Shown: positions 1-5,730, counted from the stretch's first letter. The stretch is DNA of 5,730 bases from Clostridiaceae bacterium (GCA_904501675.1 CAJGCL010000118.1:1-5730); one strand, 5' to 3'. Numbers and translations are program-made. The notes: generated by a model from the sequence alone, not told the origin.

Positions 1-1236
1 CCGTATGTTCTTTTAGGTGAAATACCTCTAACCATTCTTGGTATGTGGTATTGGCTTATTCCGTTTCTTTTCCCTGATACACCGGGTAATTACATTCCAA
101 AGTGGATTTTCTACTTTGCAATGAGTATTATTACTGAAACTGCAACCACATTTACTGCAGTTGCTAAAACAGGTTATTTGTCAACCATAACGCCGGAGCC
201 ACTGGAAAGGTCGCGTCTTATTGCAACGGCAAACGTTGCCTCCCATCTTGTTGAGGACCTACCTAAACAGATATTTGGTATCATATATGACCTTGTTGCT
301 AATAAAGTAATAAATATACATCTTCCTAAACTTTTTGCAAGCTTTGGTATCGTTTGTGCAGCTTTATCTGCGGCGTTTGCATTGTTCTTTGTTACAAATT
401 CTCGTGAGAGAGTTCCCCAGTCTATAAGGCAACCATCTGTAAAGCATTGCTTTAAGGCAATTATTCATAATAAACCAATGCTTACATATCTTATATCGAA
501 TTTCCTTTCTGGCTTCAGTATAGGTAAGAGCAGAACCAATTTCTATATAGATGTTATCGGTTCAATTACGTGGAAAACTATAGTTGGTATCCCTGCTTTC
601 CCTGTTAAGTTCATAAGCTATAGTTTTGTTGAACCATTAAGGAAAAGGTTTTCCACAAAAGCCTTGTGGATTTTTGAAGACGCTTGGACAGATATGCTAT
701 GGCTGACTGTTTTCGGTATAGGGTCCATTAACGGCAATTTTATGAAAAAAGGCGTTATACTACCTGTAATGGCTATCGAGGAAATTCTTGAAATGTGCGT
801 ATATGGTTTGCGTAGAGTTATCCCTGCTGAAATCAAAAACGAAGCTCTGGATTACTGTGAATGGAAGCATGGTTACCGTTCAGAGGCTATGACAGGCGTT
901 TCAATGGATCTTATAGGCAAACTTCAGAACGCTGTTATGAGCGGTATTAACAATGTCGTTATGGGTAAAATAGGATATATTCAAGGTCAAGAAATAGGTA
1001 CTCAGACAGATAAAACCAAGTGGTGGATATTTGCTCTTGGTACCGGTATTCCGATTATTTCTTCCAGCCTTGGTATTATCCCTAAGTTCTTCTATCCGCT
1101 TTCTGCTGAAAGAAAAGCTCAGATGTATGAGGAGCTTTCCGAACGAAGAATTGCAATGGCAGAGTTTATGAAAACTGCTACGAATGAAGAAGTTGAACAA
1201 AAAGGTATAGAACAGCTTCAAGGTAAATTTGATTAA
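1..1236 (+). CDS. GPH/MelB-type MFS sugar:cation symporter, 5' end cut by window edge
   Basis: The frame is open from base 1, so the gene begins upstream; the ATG at 43 is internal. The 411 visible residues form a polytopic membrane protein, with hydrophobic stretches around bases 85-140, 340-400, 690-730 and 1020-1100. The family call rests on the segment at 850-885 (DYCEWKHGYRSEA), which matches the conserved DYGEWKTGxRxEG signature of the MFS_2/GPH family (MelB, XynB-like transporters). The hydrophilic C-terminal tail (SAERKAQMYEELSERR) also matches these proteins. Family members take up glycosides with Na+ or H+ across the cytoplasmic membrane. GPH proteins are usually about 450-500 residues, so roughly 50-100 N-terminal residues should lie outside. 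The Tyr-to-Cys change in the DYGEW motif and the Gly-to-Ala change after GYRSE mark a divergent member; the substrate is not predictable. It converges on a hydrolase operon, which suggests but does not prove a shared substrate. Confidence 0.82.
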   Translation, partial: PYVLLGEIPLTILGMWYWLIPFLFPDTPGNYIPKWIFYFAMSIITETATTFTAVAKTGYLSTITPEPLERSRLIATANVASHLVEDLPKQIFGIIYDLVANKVINIHLPKLFASFGIVCAALSAAFALFFVTNSRERVPQSIRQPSVKHCFKAIIHNKPMLTYLISNFLSGFSIGKSRTNFYIDVIGSITWKTIVGIPAFPVKFISYSFVEPLRKRFSTKALWIFEDAWTDMLWLTVFGIGSINGNFMKKGVILPVMAIEEILEMCVYGLRRVIPAEIKNEALDYCEWKHGYRSEAMTGVSMDLIGKLQNAVMSGINNVVMGKIGYIQGQEIGTQTDKTKWWIFALGTGIPIISSSLGIIPKFFYPLSAERKAQMYEELSERRIAMAEFMKTATNEEVEQKGIEQLQGKFD

Positions 1237-1257
1237 TAATATTACTAACAAAAGTAT

Positions 1258-1290
1258 AACGGTATCGGAATTTCCGATACCGTTATTTTT
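1258..1290. terminator. Shared bidirectional hairpin terminator between convergent genes
   Basis: A perfect 11-bp stem (AACGGTATCGG at 1258-1268 pairing with 1274-1284) closes a 5-nt AATTT loop whose outer bases can also pair. Reading plus, it is followed by ATTTTT, a usable U-tract for the transporter gene that stops at 1236. Reading minus, it begins 4 nt after the kinase-like stop codon and is followed by ATACTTTTG, a weaker U-tract. It therefore probably ends both converging transcripts, more strongly in the plus direction. Confidence 0.87.
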
Positions 1291-1873
1291 ATGACTTATA
1301 GAGTTCTACAATAATATCAGCGCATCTTTCTATTCCAAGAGAGGAGGTGCTCAGCGATATGTCATAGTTTTTCATATCTCCCCATTTTTTATCGGTGTTC
1401 ACCTGATAGTAAGCAGCTCTTCGTTTGTCTTTTTCCTTGAGACGCTTTTCTGGCGATTGCTCTGCTTCTCCGTATTGCTCCACAATGCGATGTGCACGTG
1501 TTTTGTTGTCGGCGTGAATAAAAACCTTAAGCAAGTCTGCAGTTCCATCAAGAATAAAGTCCGCACAACGACCAACAATAACGCATGGCCCTTTGTTTGC
1601 AACCTCAACTATTGCTTTAAGTTGAGCAAGCCATATTTTATCTTGTATGGAGTTTCCGTAATAATCGCGGAAAGCAAATGGATTTGAAAGAAATTTATTG
1701 TTGTGATGCTCGCTTTTTTCTGCAATAAATTCTTCACAATAACCGCTTTCCTGAGCAATTTTTTGGATTAATTCCTGGTCGTAGCAGGGTATGCCTAGTT
1801 TTTCTGCAACAAGTTTTCCTACACTTCTTCCTCCACTACCAAATTCACGGCTGATCGTTATAACCTTATTCAT
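1289..1873 (-). CDS. Cytidylate kinase-like family protein (Cytidylate_kin2 type)
   Basis: This 194-residue cytosolic P-loop protein starts MNKVITISREFGSGGRSVGK. The ISREFGSGG-RSVGK segment (residues 8-20) is the nucleotide-binding loop typical of the cytidylate kinase-like family (PF13189). Other family marks are YDQELI (31-36), the VIVGRCADFIL stretch (98-108) and the lid-like region RRAAYYQ...KKWGD...YDISLST (151-177). The loop ends in GK-L instead of GK-S/T, as is usual in this family. The length of about 200 residues is normal. True Cmk makes CDP from CMP, but for this branch neither substrate nor role is established, so I give no gene symbol. It is the last gene of the minus operon, 33 nt after the GH5 gene. 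A GTG at 1879 could extend it by two residues, but that codon lies 1 nt from the AGGAGG, whereas the ATG at 1873 is 7 nt away and is preferred. Confidence 0.85.
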   Translation of the reverse strand: MNKVITISREFGSGGRSVGKLVAEKLGIPCYDQELIQKIAQESGYCEEFIAEKSEHHNNKFLSNPFAFRDYYGNSIQDKIWLAQLKAIVEVANKGPCVIVGRCADFILDGTADLLKVFIHADNKTRAHRIVEQYGEAEQSPEKRLKEKDKRRAAYYQVNTDKKWGDMKNYDISLSTSSLGIERCADIIVELYKS

Positions 1874-1880
1874 AATCACG

Positions 1881-1888
1881 CCTCCTTT
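1881..1888 (-). promoter_or_regulatory. Strong ribosome binding site that fixes the kinase-like start
   Basis: Read on the minus strand this is AAAGGAGG, followed by 7 nt and the ATG at 1873. The spacing selects that ATG over the GTG at 1879, which sits only 1 nt from the Shine-Dalgarno core. Confidence 0.85.
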
Positions 1889-1906
1889 ATTATGTAATTT
1901 AATAAA

Positions 1907-3376
1907 TTAAAATTCAATTTCAATTTCGTGCTCGCCTATATCTGTTGTGAATTCAATATCAAAACCAATCTTACCGGGAAGTTCAATGATATTGTATTCA
2001 CCGTCGCATTCTATTTTCTTTGGTTTTCTGTCAACGTAAACAATGGTAGGAACATCAAATTTCTTATCCTGCTTGAATTTAAGCTTGAATTCACCATCAT
2101 CGTGGTCATATTTGTATGAAATAATCTCACCGGTAACTGCCTTTGGACGAGGTCTTGTGAGAACTTTCATGAAGTCTTGTTCAAGAATTCCATCAAAGTA
2201 GCACCAGTATGTGTTACTCCATTTATATGAATCAAATTTATCCTGAAGGAATCTGATGTGTGGATACCAACCATCACCTTCAGCGCATGAACCCCATTCA
2301 CCAACAATACAAGGAATCTGCAATCTTTCCTGAGTTGCTCTGTGTTGGTCAAATATCATTCCAACTCGGGAGTTGCTAGCGTATTTGTATGCTGGAGTAT
2401 CAACCATAAGGTCATATGCATGAGGAGCAAAAACCTGCTTTGGCTCAATTTTACCATTAACAGTTGCAGCCTTATTACAACAAGGGATACCCATATTGGA
2501 GTAGTAGTTGTTTTCCATAAAAACAAATCCATTATCAGTAACTTCTCTTGCTGCTGCTGCCATTTTGCTTAAGAAAGGTGAGTAGCGGTTTTCGTCAAAG
2601 TTTTTAACAAGGTCATCGCAATCAGAGTTGATTTTTCTGAAAACGTCGCCTGTGTACTGGTTAAGTGCCTTTGGCTTTTCTTTACTGAAAATACCTACCT
2701 TCGCAAGTTCTAAAAGATTAACACGCTTATCTGTAATAGATGTTTTTACAAGACCTGCAATAACCTTTCTGAAAATTTTACCACCATCTGCTCCTGGAAA
2801 TGGCTCATTAAAAAAGTCAAAGCCGAAAAGAGCAGGTTTGTCCTTGGTAGCAGTTATAACATGCTTCCACATGTCAGAATAGTAGTCTTGCAGACCCTTG
2901 CCATTGTATTTAACGTTGTTCCAGAAATTATCGAAAGCTCTGTGACAAGCTCTACCATAGAAATATGGCTCTGCCCAGACAACAAATGGTTTTGTTGGTT
3001 TGAATTGGTCTGTTATGGTTGCCCAACGTGGTGCACCATCACCATAGCAATAAGGAGACCATACATCCTGGTGGCAATCAAGGTATGCATAAATGCCATA
3101 TTCTTCGCATTTATCAAGGAATTTGCAAAGAGAGGCGATAAGTGCTTCATTATAGTGATTTGGTGTTGGTTCCATAGCACCCCAGGTAAATCCGAGACGA
3201 ATCATATCGTATCCTCTTGCTTTGAATTCTTCAAAAGGAAATGTTTCGGGGTTATAGCCGTATTCAGGGTTATCTGCAATATATTCTTTTTTATCCACGA
3301 CATTCATACCGCTGAAAATACGTTCTCTGCCGTATTCGTCAATAAAGTTCATGCCGGATACAAAAATCTTATCCAA
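1907..3376 (-). CDS. GH5 endoglycoceramidase-like glycoside hydrolase, apparently cytosolic
   Basis: The 489-residue protein has a GH5 (beta/alpha)8 catalytic domain (about 10-405) and a C-terminal beta-sandwich (about 410-489) like the GH5 C-terminal domain of endoglycoceramidases. Diagnostic blocks are RLGFTWGAMEP (60-70), LDCHQDVWS (99-107) followed by GDGAPRWAT (112-120), RAFDNFWN (146-153), FFNEP with acid/base Glu191, APHAYD (317-322) and VGEWG with nucleophile Glu360. The HQD, GAPxWAT and AFDNFW blocks specifically recall endoglycoceramidases, which release the glycan from glycosphingolipids. Related GH5 enzymes cleave glucosylceramide or steryl glucosides, so the exact substrate is open. 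There is no signal peptide and there are 12 cysteines, which argues for a cytoplasmic enzyme, whereas bacterial endoglycoceramidases are typically secreted. The start is TTG, chosen because AAAAAGGAG lies 9 nt upstream; the next ATG, codon 9, is too far. It is the second gene of the operon, 26 nt after the phosphoesterase. Confidence 0.86.
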   Translation of the reverse strand: MDKIFVSGMNFIDEYGRERIFSGMNVVDKKEYIADNPEYGYNPETFPFEEFKARGYDMIRLGFTWGAMEPTPNHYNEALIASLCKFLDKCEEYGIYAYLDCHQDVWSPYCYGDGAPRWATITDQFKPTKPFVVWAEPYFYGRACHRAFDNFWNNVKYNGKGLQDYYSDMWKHVITATKDKPALFGFDFFNEPFPGADGGKIFRKVIAGLVKTSITDKRVNLLELAKVGIFSKEKPKALNQYTGDVFRKINSDCDDLVKNFDENRYSPFLSKMAAAAREVTDNGFVFMENNYYSNMGIPCCNKAATVNGKIEPKQVFAPHAYDLMVDTPAYKYASNSRVGMIFDQHRATQERLQIPCIVGEWGSCAEGDGWYPHIRFLQDKFDSYKWSNTYWCYFDGILEQDFMKVLTRPRPKAVTGEIISYKYDHDDGEFKLKFKQDKKFDVPTIVYVDRKPKKIECDGEYNIIELPGKIGFDIEFTTDIGEHEIEIEF

Positions 3377-3385
3377 TTAGTTTCG

Positions 3386-3394
3386 CTCCTTTTT
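3386..3394 (-). promoter_or_regulatory. Ribosome binding site supporting the TTG start of the GH5 gene
   Basis: On the minus strand this reads AAAAAGGAG and stands 9 nt before the TTG at 3376-3374. The first in-frame ATG is 24 nt further on, beyond useful Shine-Dalgarno spacing, so this site decides for the rare TTG codon. It lies in the 26-nt gap after the phosphoesterase stop codon. Confidence 0.8.
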
Positions 3395-3402
3395 AATTGA
3401 GT

Positions 3403-4614
3403 TTATTTTGTAGTAACTGTTGCTTTTATTGGCTCTGAATATGTGTTCCAGAAAGAGCCTGCGATAACTTGAATATCATAATTCGCGCCCGCTTTAAGTC
3501 CGTCGAAGGAAACACTTAAGGTTTCAGGCATATTGTAGAAATAATATTCACTCCAAAGGCAAGCCTGCTTAACTGTTAAGCCGTTTTCTGCTTCTTTAAC
3601 AACAACCTTGTAATCATTAACATATTCTTTTTGAATTTTTGCTTGTGGGAACATGATTTTGAAACCATTTTCCGTAACATCTGAAACAGTAATTTTTGCA
3701 TCGTCAAAGTAAGGTGCAATATCTGTTTTATAGCGCGCATCAGTATACTTGAAGGAGTCAACATTCCAAGGCTCATCAATTTCCCATACGAACGGGAAGA
3801 AGTTATCCGTTAAAACATCATATGGGTAAATACGAACTCTGCCGTCTTTATCAGCTTCAACAAGAAGCATTTGTGCGCAGTCTTCTTTGCCTGGAGGACA
3901 TGTGCCGTAGTATTTATCAAACTCATCAAGCTCAAAGTATGAAAGCGAGCCTGTACCAAGGCATGTAAAATGCTTCTGATATATTGAGCGAGGGTCATTT
4001 ATCGGCACATGTGAGTGGCCTGAAAAGTCAATAGCTTGAGGGTAGTCCATGAGAACAGGGTAGAAGGTTTCGTCTGCCCAGTAAATACTACCTGAAACAG
4101 TATCGGTAATATGTGGGTGCTGGAAGAAAAAAATAGGCTTTTTAGGGTCTGCCTCTCGAGCCTTTTTAAGCTCTGCTCTTGCGAAATCTACCTTGTCCTG
4201 CTCATATTCACAGCCGTGAGAAGAGGTCATAAGAATAAAGTGGAAACCATTAATTTCAATGTGGTTATCTACAGGGATTCCGAAAACTTCAGTAAAACGT
4301 TTATATGCGTTTTCAACACCATCTCCGTGATATTCGTGGCTTGCCATATTGAGGCAGTATTTTGTTTCAGGCTTAAGGTTATCATCAAGAGTTTTTTTGA
4401 ATTTTCTCATCTGGATTTCTGTACCTGAGTTTGCAAAGTCGCCATCGGCAAAAACGCCATCAAGTTTTTTATATGTAGGATGTTCTTCGCTGAGTCTGTA
4501 AGCAATCTTTATAGCTTTTTCCATGCGCTCTTCTTCAACGCAGTGGTCATCTTTATAGTGAACATCACTTACAACCATAAATCTGAGAACGGGATTGAAA
4601 TCTTTTTGTAACAT
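3403..4614 (-). CDS. Calcineurin-like metallophosphoesterase with C-terminal Fn3-like domain
   Basis: This 403-residue protein carries most metal-site motifs of the calcineurin-like phosphoesterase superfamily in order: SDVH (Asp17, His19), ADGD (Asp59), ASHE (90s, His93), QHPH (His166) and GHSH (His200, His202). These normally hold two metal ions that hydrolyse phosphomonoesters or diesters. The usual GNH motif is altered here to ASH (91-93), with Ser92 replacing the Asn that normally binds metal, so activity or metal choice may differ. Residues from about 305 to 403 look like a fibronectin type III beta-sandwich (DAKITVSDVTENGFKI ... GLKAGANYDIQVIA ... ATVTTK). No signal peptide or membrane segment is visible, so it should act in the cytoplasm. 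GGAGG lies 7 nt before the ATG. It is the first gene of the minus operon with the GH5 enzyme, which suggests action on a phosphorylated substrate or product of the same pathway (inference). Confidence 0.85.
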   Translation of the reverse strand: MLQKDFNPVLRFMVVSDVHYKDDHCVEEERMEKAIKIAYRLSEEHPTYKKLDGVFADGDFANSGTEIQMRKFKKTLDDNLKPETKYCLNMASHEYHGDGVENAYKRFTEVFGIPVDNHIEINGFHFILMTSSHGCEYEQDKVDFARAELKKAREADPKKPIFFFQHPHITDTVSGSIYWADETFYPVLMDYPQAIDFSGHSHVPINDPRSIYQKHFTCLGTGSLSYFELDEFDKYYGTCPPGKEDCAQMLLVEADKDGRVRIYPYDVLTDNFFPFVWEIDEPWNVDSFKYTDARYKTDIAPYFDDAKITVSDVTENGFKIMFPQAKIQKEYVNDYKVVVKEAENGLTVKQACLWSEYYFYNMPETLSVSFDGLKAGANYDIQVIAGSFWNTYSEPIKATVTTK

Positions 4615-4651
4615 AAAAGTGCCTCCAAAAACGGTAAATTATTACACTTTA

Positions 4652-4681
4652 ATTTTATCATATGTGCTTGATCCAAATCAA
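4652..4681 (-). promoter_or_regulatory. Candidate promoter of the phosphoesterase-GH5-kinase operon
   Basis: On the minus strand a -35 TTGATT (4681-4676) is followed by 18 nt and a -10 TAAAAT (4657-4652) preceded by TGA, an extended -10. Transcription would start near 4645, leaving a leader of about 30 nt before the ATG at 4614. The match to sigma-A consensus is moderate, and the region is AT-rich enough for chance matches. Confidence 0.5.
4659..4668. repeat. Direct repeat CATATGTGCT, copy 1, in the minus-operon promoter spacer
   Basis: This 10-bp sequence is identical to 4752-4761 and in the same orientation. It lies in the spacer of the minus promoter candidate, one base from its -10 hexamer. 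It might be half of an operator pair serving both divergent promoters, but chance is not excluded. Confidence 0.45.
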
Positions 4682-4699
4682 TTGTGAAATCAAACAATT
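4668..4699. repeat. Two short inverted repeats around the minus-operon -35 region
   Basis: TTGAT-CCAA-ATCAA (4668-4681) covers the -35 of the minus promoter candidate, and AATTGT-8 nt-ACAATT (4680-4699) lies just upstream of it. Both are possible repressor or activator half-site pairs. Dyads this short are common in AT-rich sequence, so the call is weak. Confidence 0.22.
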
Positions 4700-4737
4700 A
4701 GATGTAATAAAATATGTTAAAAAGTTTCATATTTATA

Positions 4738-4766
4738 TTTATTTTTATTAACATATGTGCTATACT
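4738..4766 (+). promoter_or_regulatory. Candidate extended -10 promoter of the DUF1858-trmK operon
   Basis: TGCTATACT at 4758-4766 is a good extended -10 (TGn followed by TATACT, one mismatch to TATAAT). The 17-nt-spaced -35 position (4738-4743, TTTATT) is poor, as is often tolerated with an extended -10. Transcription would start near 4773, giving a leader of only about 17 nt that begins next to the AGGAG at 4777-4781. Confidence 0.6.
4752..4761. repeat. Direct repeat CATATGTGCT, copy 2, overlapping the plus-operon -10
   Basis: This is the second exact copy of the 10-mer at 4659-4668, 93 bp away. It contains the TGC of the extended -10 and the first T of TATACT, so a protein bound here would block RNA polymerase at the DUF1858-trmK promoter. 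Confidence 0.45.
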
Positions 4767-4789
4767 AAAGAAAAAAAGGAGTTATAACT

Positions 4790-4987
4790 ATGAAAGTTAC
4801 TAAAGATACAATTATTGGCGATATTCTTGATATGGCACCACAGACTGCACCATATTTCCTTGAAATGGGTATGCATTGCCTCGGTTGCCCTTCAGCACGT
4901 GGCGAAACTGTAGAAATGGCTTGCCGAGTTCATGGTGTTGATGCAGATGAGCTTGTTGCAAAAATCAACGCAGCAATAGGTGAATAA
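4790..4987 (+). CDS. DUF1858 domain small CxxC protein
   Basis: The 65-residue protein is a complete stand-alone DUF1858 domain (PF08984): a start of TKDTIIGDILDMAPQTAPYFLEMGMHC, then a GCP turn and a helical end. The key feature is Cys30-x2-Cys33 (HCLGCPSA), with a further Cys at 45. The same fold occurs beside hybrid-cluster-protein-associated reductases and as the N-terminal part of ScdA/RIC-type iron-sulfur repair proteins, so a redox or metal-thiolate role is plausible but not established. AGGAG (4777-4781) stands 8 nt before the ATG. Its TAA stop shares one base with the ATG of the methyltransferase gene, so the two are probably translationally coupled. Confidence 0.85.
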   Translation: MKVTKDTIIGDILDMAPQTAPYFLEMGMHCLGCPSARGETVEMACRVHGVDADELVAKINAAIGE

Positions 4988-5661
4988 TGAGTATTAATCT
5001 TACACCAAGGCTTCTTGCCGTCGCTTCTCTCGTAAAGGGCGGCGGCATTATTGCAGATATTGGTACAGATCACGGGTATTTACCCATTTATTTGGTTCAA
5101 ACCGAAAAGGTGAATGGTGCAATTGCTGCAGATATAGGCAAAATGCCTTTGGAAAATGCCCGTAAATCTGTTGAAGAATACAATCTACAAAATAAAATAC
5201 AGTTGAGGTTGTCAGATGGCCTAAGGGAGTTTAATGAAGCCGATGCCCAGGAAATAATTTTTGCGGGTATGGGCGGTACTCTTATTGCCGAAAAACTTGC
5301 TGAGATTCCGTGGGTGAAAACGAATAAAATTCATTTCATTTTTCAACCACAAAGTAGGGCGGAGGATTTAAGGCGCTTCCTTTTTGAAAATGGTTTTGAA
5401 ATAGGAATAGAGCTTGCCACCCATGAAGGAAGAAGGCATTACATAACATTTGATGCGGTATATACAGGTGAAATAAAGTCATTTACAGAAGCGGATTGCT
5501 TTATAGGTAAACAATCACATAATGAAGATTCCCATAAGCATCTCTCTCAACAGCTTTCACGTTTGCAAAAAAAATATGATGCTTTGAAAAATGTGGATTC
5601 TGAAAATACAGATGAATTACTTTATACAATTAACGAGATACAGAGGTTCATAAATGATTGA
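4987..5661 (+). CDS. trmK: tRNA (adenine(22)-N1)-methyltransferase, TrmK family
   Basis: TrmK (YqfN in Bacillus subtilis) uses S-adenosylmethionine to methylate N1 of A22 in the D-loop region of some tRNAs in the cytoplasm. The 224-residue protein has the expected Rossmann-fold motifs: ADIGTDHGYLP (23-33, SAM loop), AADI (47-50), LSDGL (75-79, adenine side), FAGMGG (92-97) and FQPQS (119-123) at the catalytic position. After the beta-strand EGRRHYITF the C-terminal part (about 180-224) is a charged helical hairpin, as in the family. Length is close to that of B. subtilis TrmK. The start at 4987 keeps the standard LTPRLLAVASLV opening; its Shine-Dalgarno (AGGTG, 4978-4982) is only 4 nt away, so it probably depends on coupling with the upstream gene. 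In many Firmicutes the next gene is the NIF3-like yqfO; here it is not. Confidence 0.9.
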   Translation: MSINLTPRLLAVASLVKGGGIIADIGTDHGYLPIYLVQTEKVNGAIAADIGKMPLENARKSVEEYNLQNKIQLRLSDGLREFNEADAQEIIFAGMGGTLIAEKLAEIPWVKTNKIHFIFQPQSRAEDLRRFLFENGFEIGIELATHEGRRHYITFDAVYTGEIKSFTEADCFIGKQSHNEDSHKHLSQQLSRLQKKYDALKNVDSENTDELLYTINEIQRFIND

Positions 5662-5730
5662 TTTTATTACGCAAGGCGTAGGGTTTTTCGGTGCAGCATT
5701 AAATTTCTTAAGCTTTCAGCAAAATAAAAG
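5654..5730 (+). CDS. YgjV-family membrane protein, N-terminal fragment cut by window edge
   Basis: The ATG at 5654 opens a frame to the window end, giving 25 residues (MIDFITQGVGFFGAALNFLS then FQQNK). This resembles the first membrane helix of YgjV-type inner membrane proteins (PF10688), which typically start with a QxxGFxGxxLNxLSFQ pattern and have unknown function. AGAGG at 5642-5646 is 7 nt before the start, inside the end of trmK, and the two genes overlap by 8 nt, so they likely belong to one transcript. With only 25 residues visible the family call is tentative, though the ribosome binding site and hydrophobic start favour a real gene. Confidence 0.66.
   Translation, partial: MIDFITQGVGFFGAALNFLSFQQNK

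Noticed and set aside
901..1251. Minus-strand open frame of 116 codons opposite the transporter
   Set aside because: It overlaps the conserved C-terminal part of the symporter. The translated product is rich in Leu, Phe and Ser with no family resemblance, as expected from an antisense shadow.
1258..1284. Palindrome considered as a mobile element end or recombination site
   Set aside because: Its position between two convergent stop codons and the adjoining T-run are fully explained by a transcription terminator, and no second copy is seen in the window.
1874..1879. GTG start adding two residues to the kinase-like protein
   Set aside because: The GTG is 1 nt from AGGAGG, too close for initiation, while the ATG at 1873 has 7-nt spacing.
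2861..3400. Long plus-strand open frame of 179 codons opposite the GH5 gene
   Set aside because: It is antisense to conserved GH5 motifs, has no ribosome binding site that I can see, and its predicted product is a low-complexity hydrophobic string with no recognisable family.
4111..4428. Plus-strand open frame of 105 codons opposite the phosphoesterase
   Set aside because: It is the complement of the metal-site region of a well-supported gene and has no visible Shine-Dalgarno or domain.
4615..4789. Riboswitch or small RNA in the divergent intergenic region
   Set aside because: Both inferred leaders are short (about 30 and 17 nt), the sequence is AT-rich, and only weak dyads are present; no known riboswitch core is visible.

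Overview
The window looks like a chromosomal segment of a low-GC Gram-positive bacterium, most likely an anaerobic gut Clostridia member (Oscillospiraceae or Lachnospiraceae type). This is inferred from the AT-rich sequence, the strong AGGAGG-type ribosome binding sites, a TrmK-type tRNA methyltransferase, a DUF1858 redox-type small protein and a cytidylate kinase-like protein of the kind common in Clostridia. I cannot name the species.

Layout. Bases 1-1236 (+) hold the 3' part of a GPH/MelB-type (MFS_2) sugar:cation symporter whose start lies outside the window. It converges on a three-gene minus-strand operon, and both units share a hairpin terminator at 1258-1290. Read in its own direction, the operon (4614 down to 1289) encodes a calcineurin-like metallophosphoesterase with a C-terminal Fn3-like domain, a GH5 hydrolase of the endoglycoceramidase type with its C-terminal beta-sandwich domain, and a cytidylate kinase-like P-loop protein. 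Gene gaps are only 26 and 33 nt. A 175-nt divergent intergenic region (4615-4789) carries back-to-back promoter candidates and a 10-bp direct repeat that touches both. To its right, a plus-strand operon encodes a DUF1858 CxxC protein, TrmK (tRNA m1A22 methyltransferase) and the first 25 codons of a YgjV-family membrane protein. These genes overlap by 1 and 8 nt.

How the genes may work together. The left half reads as a small catabolic island. The transporter would bring in a glycoside. The GH5 enzyme, which lacks a signal peptide and is rich in cysteine, would cleave it in the cytoplasm. The metallophosphoesterase could remove phosphate from the substrate or product. This is inference from gene order and families; the substrate is unknown. 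The right half is housekeeping (tRNA modification) with small accessory genes.

The most unusual points are the apparently cytosolic endoglycoceramidase-like enzyme co-transcribed with a phosphoesterase, the replacement of the metal-bridging Asn by Ser in the phosphoesterase GNH motif, and the repeat shared by the divergent promoters. I see no RNA genes, CRISPR arrays, insertion sequences or riboswitches.
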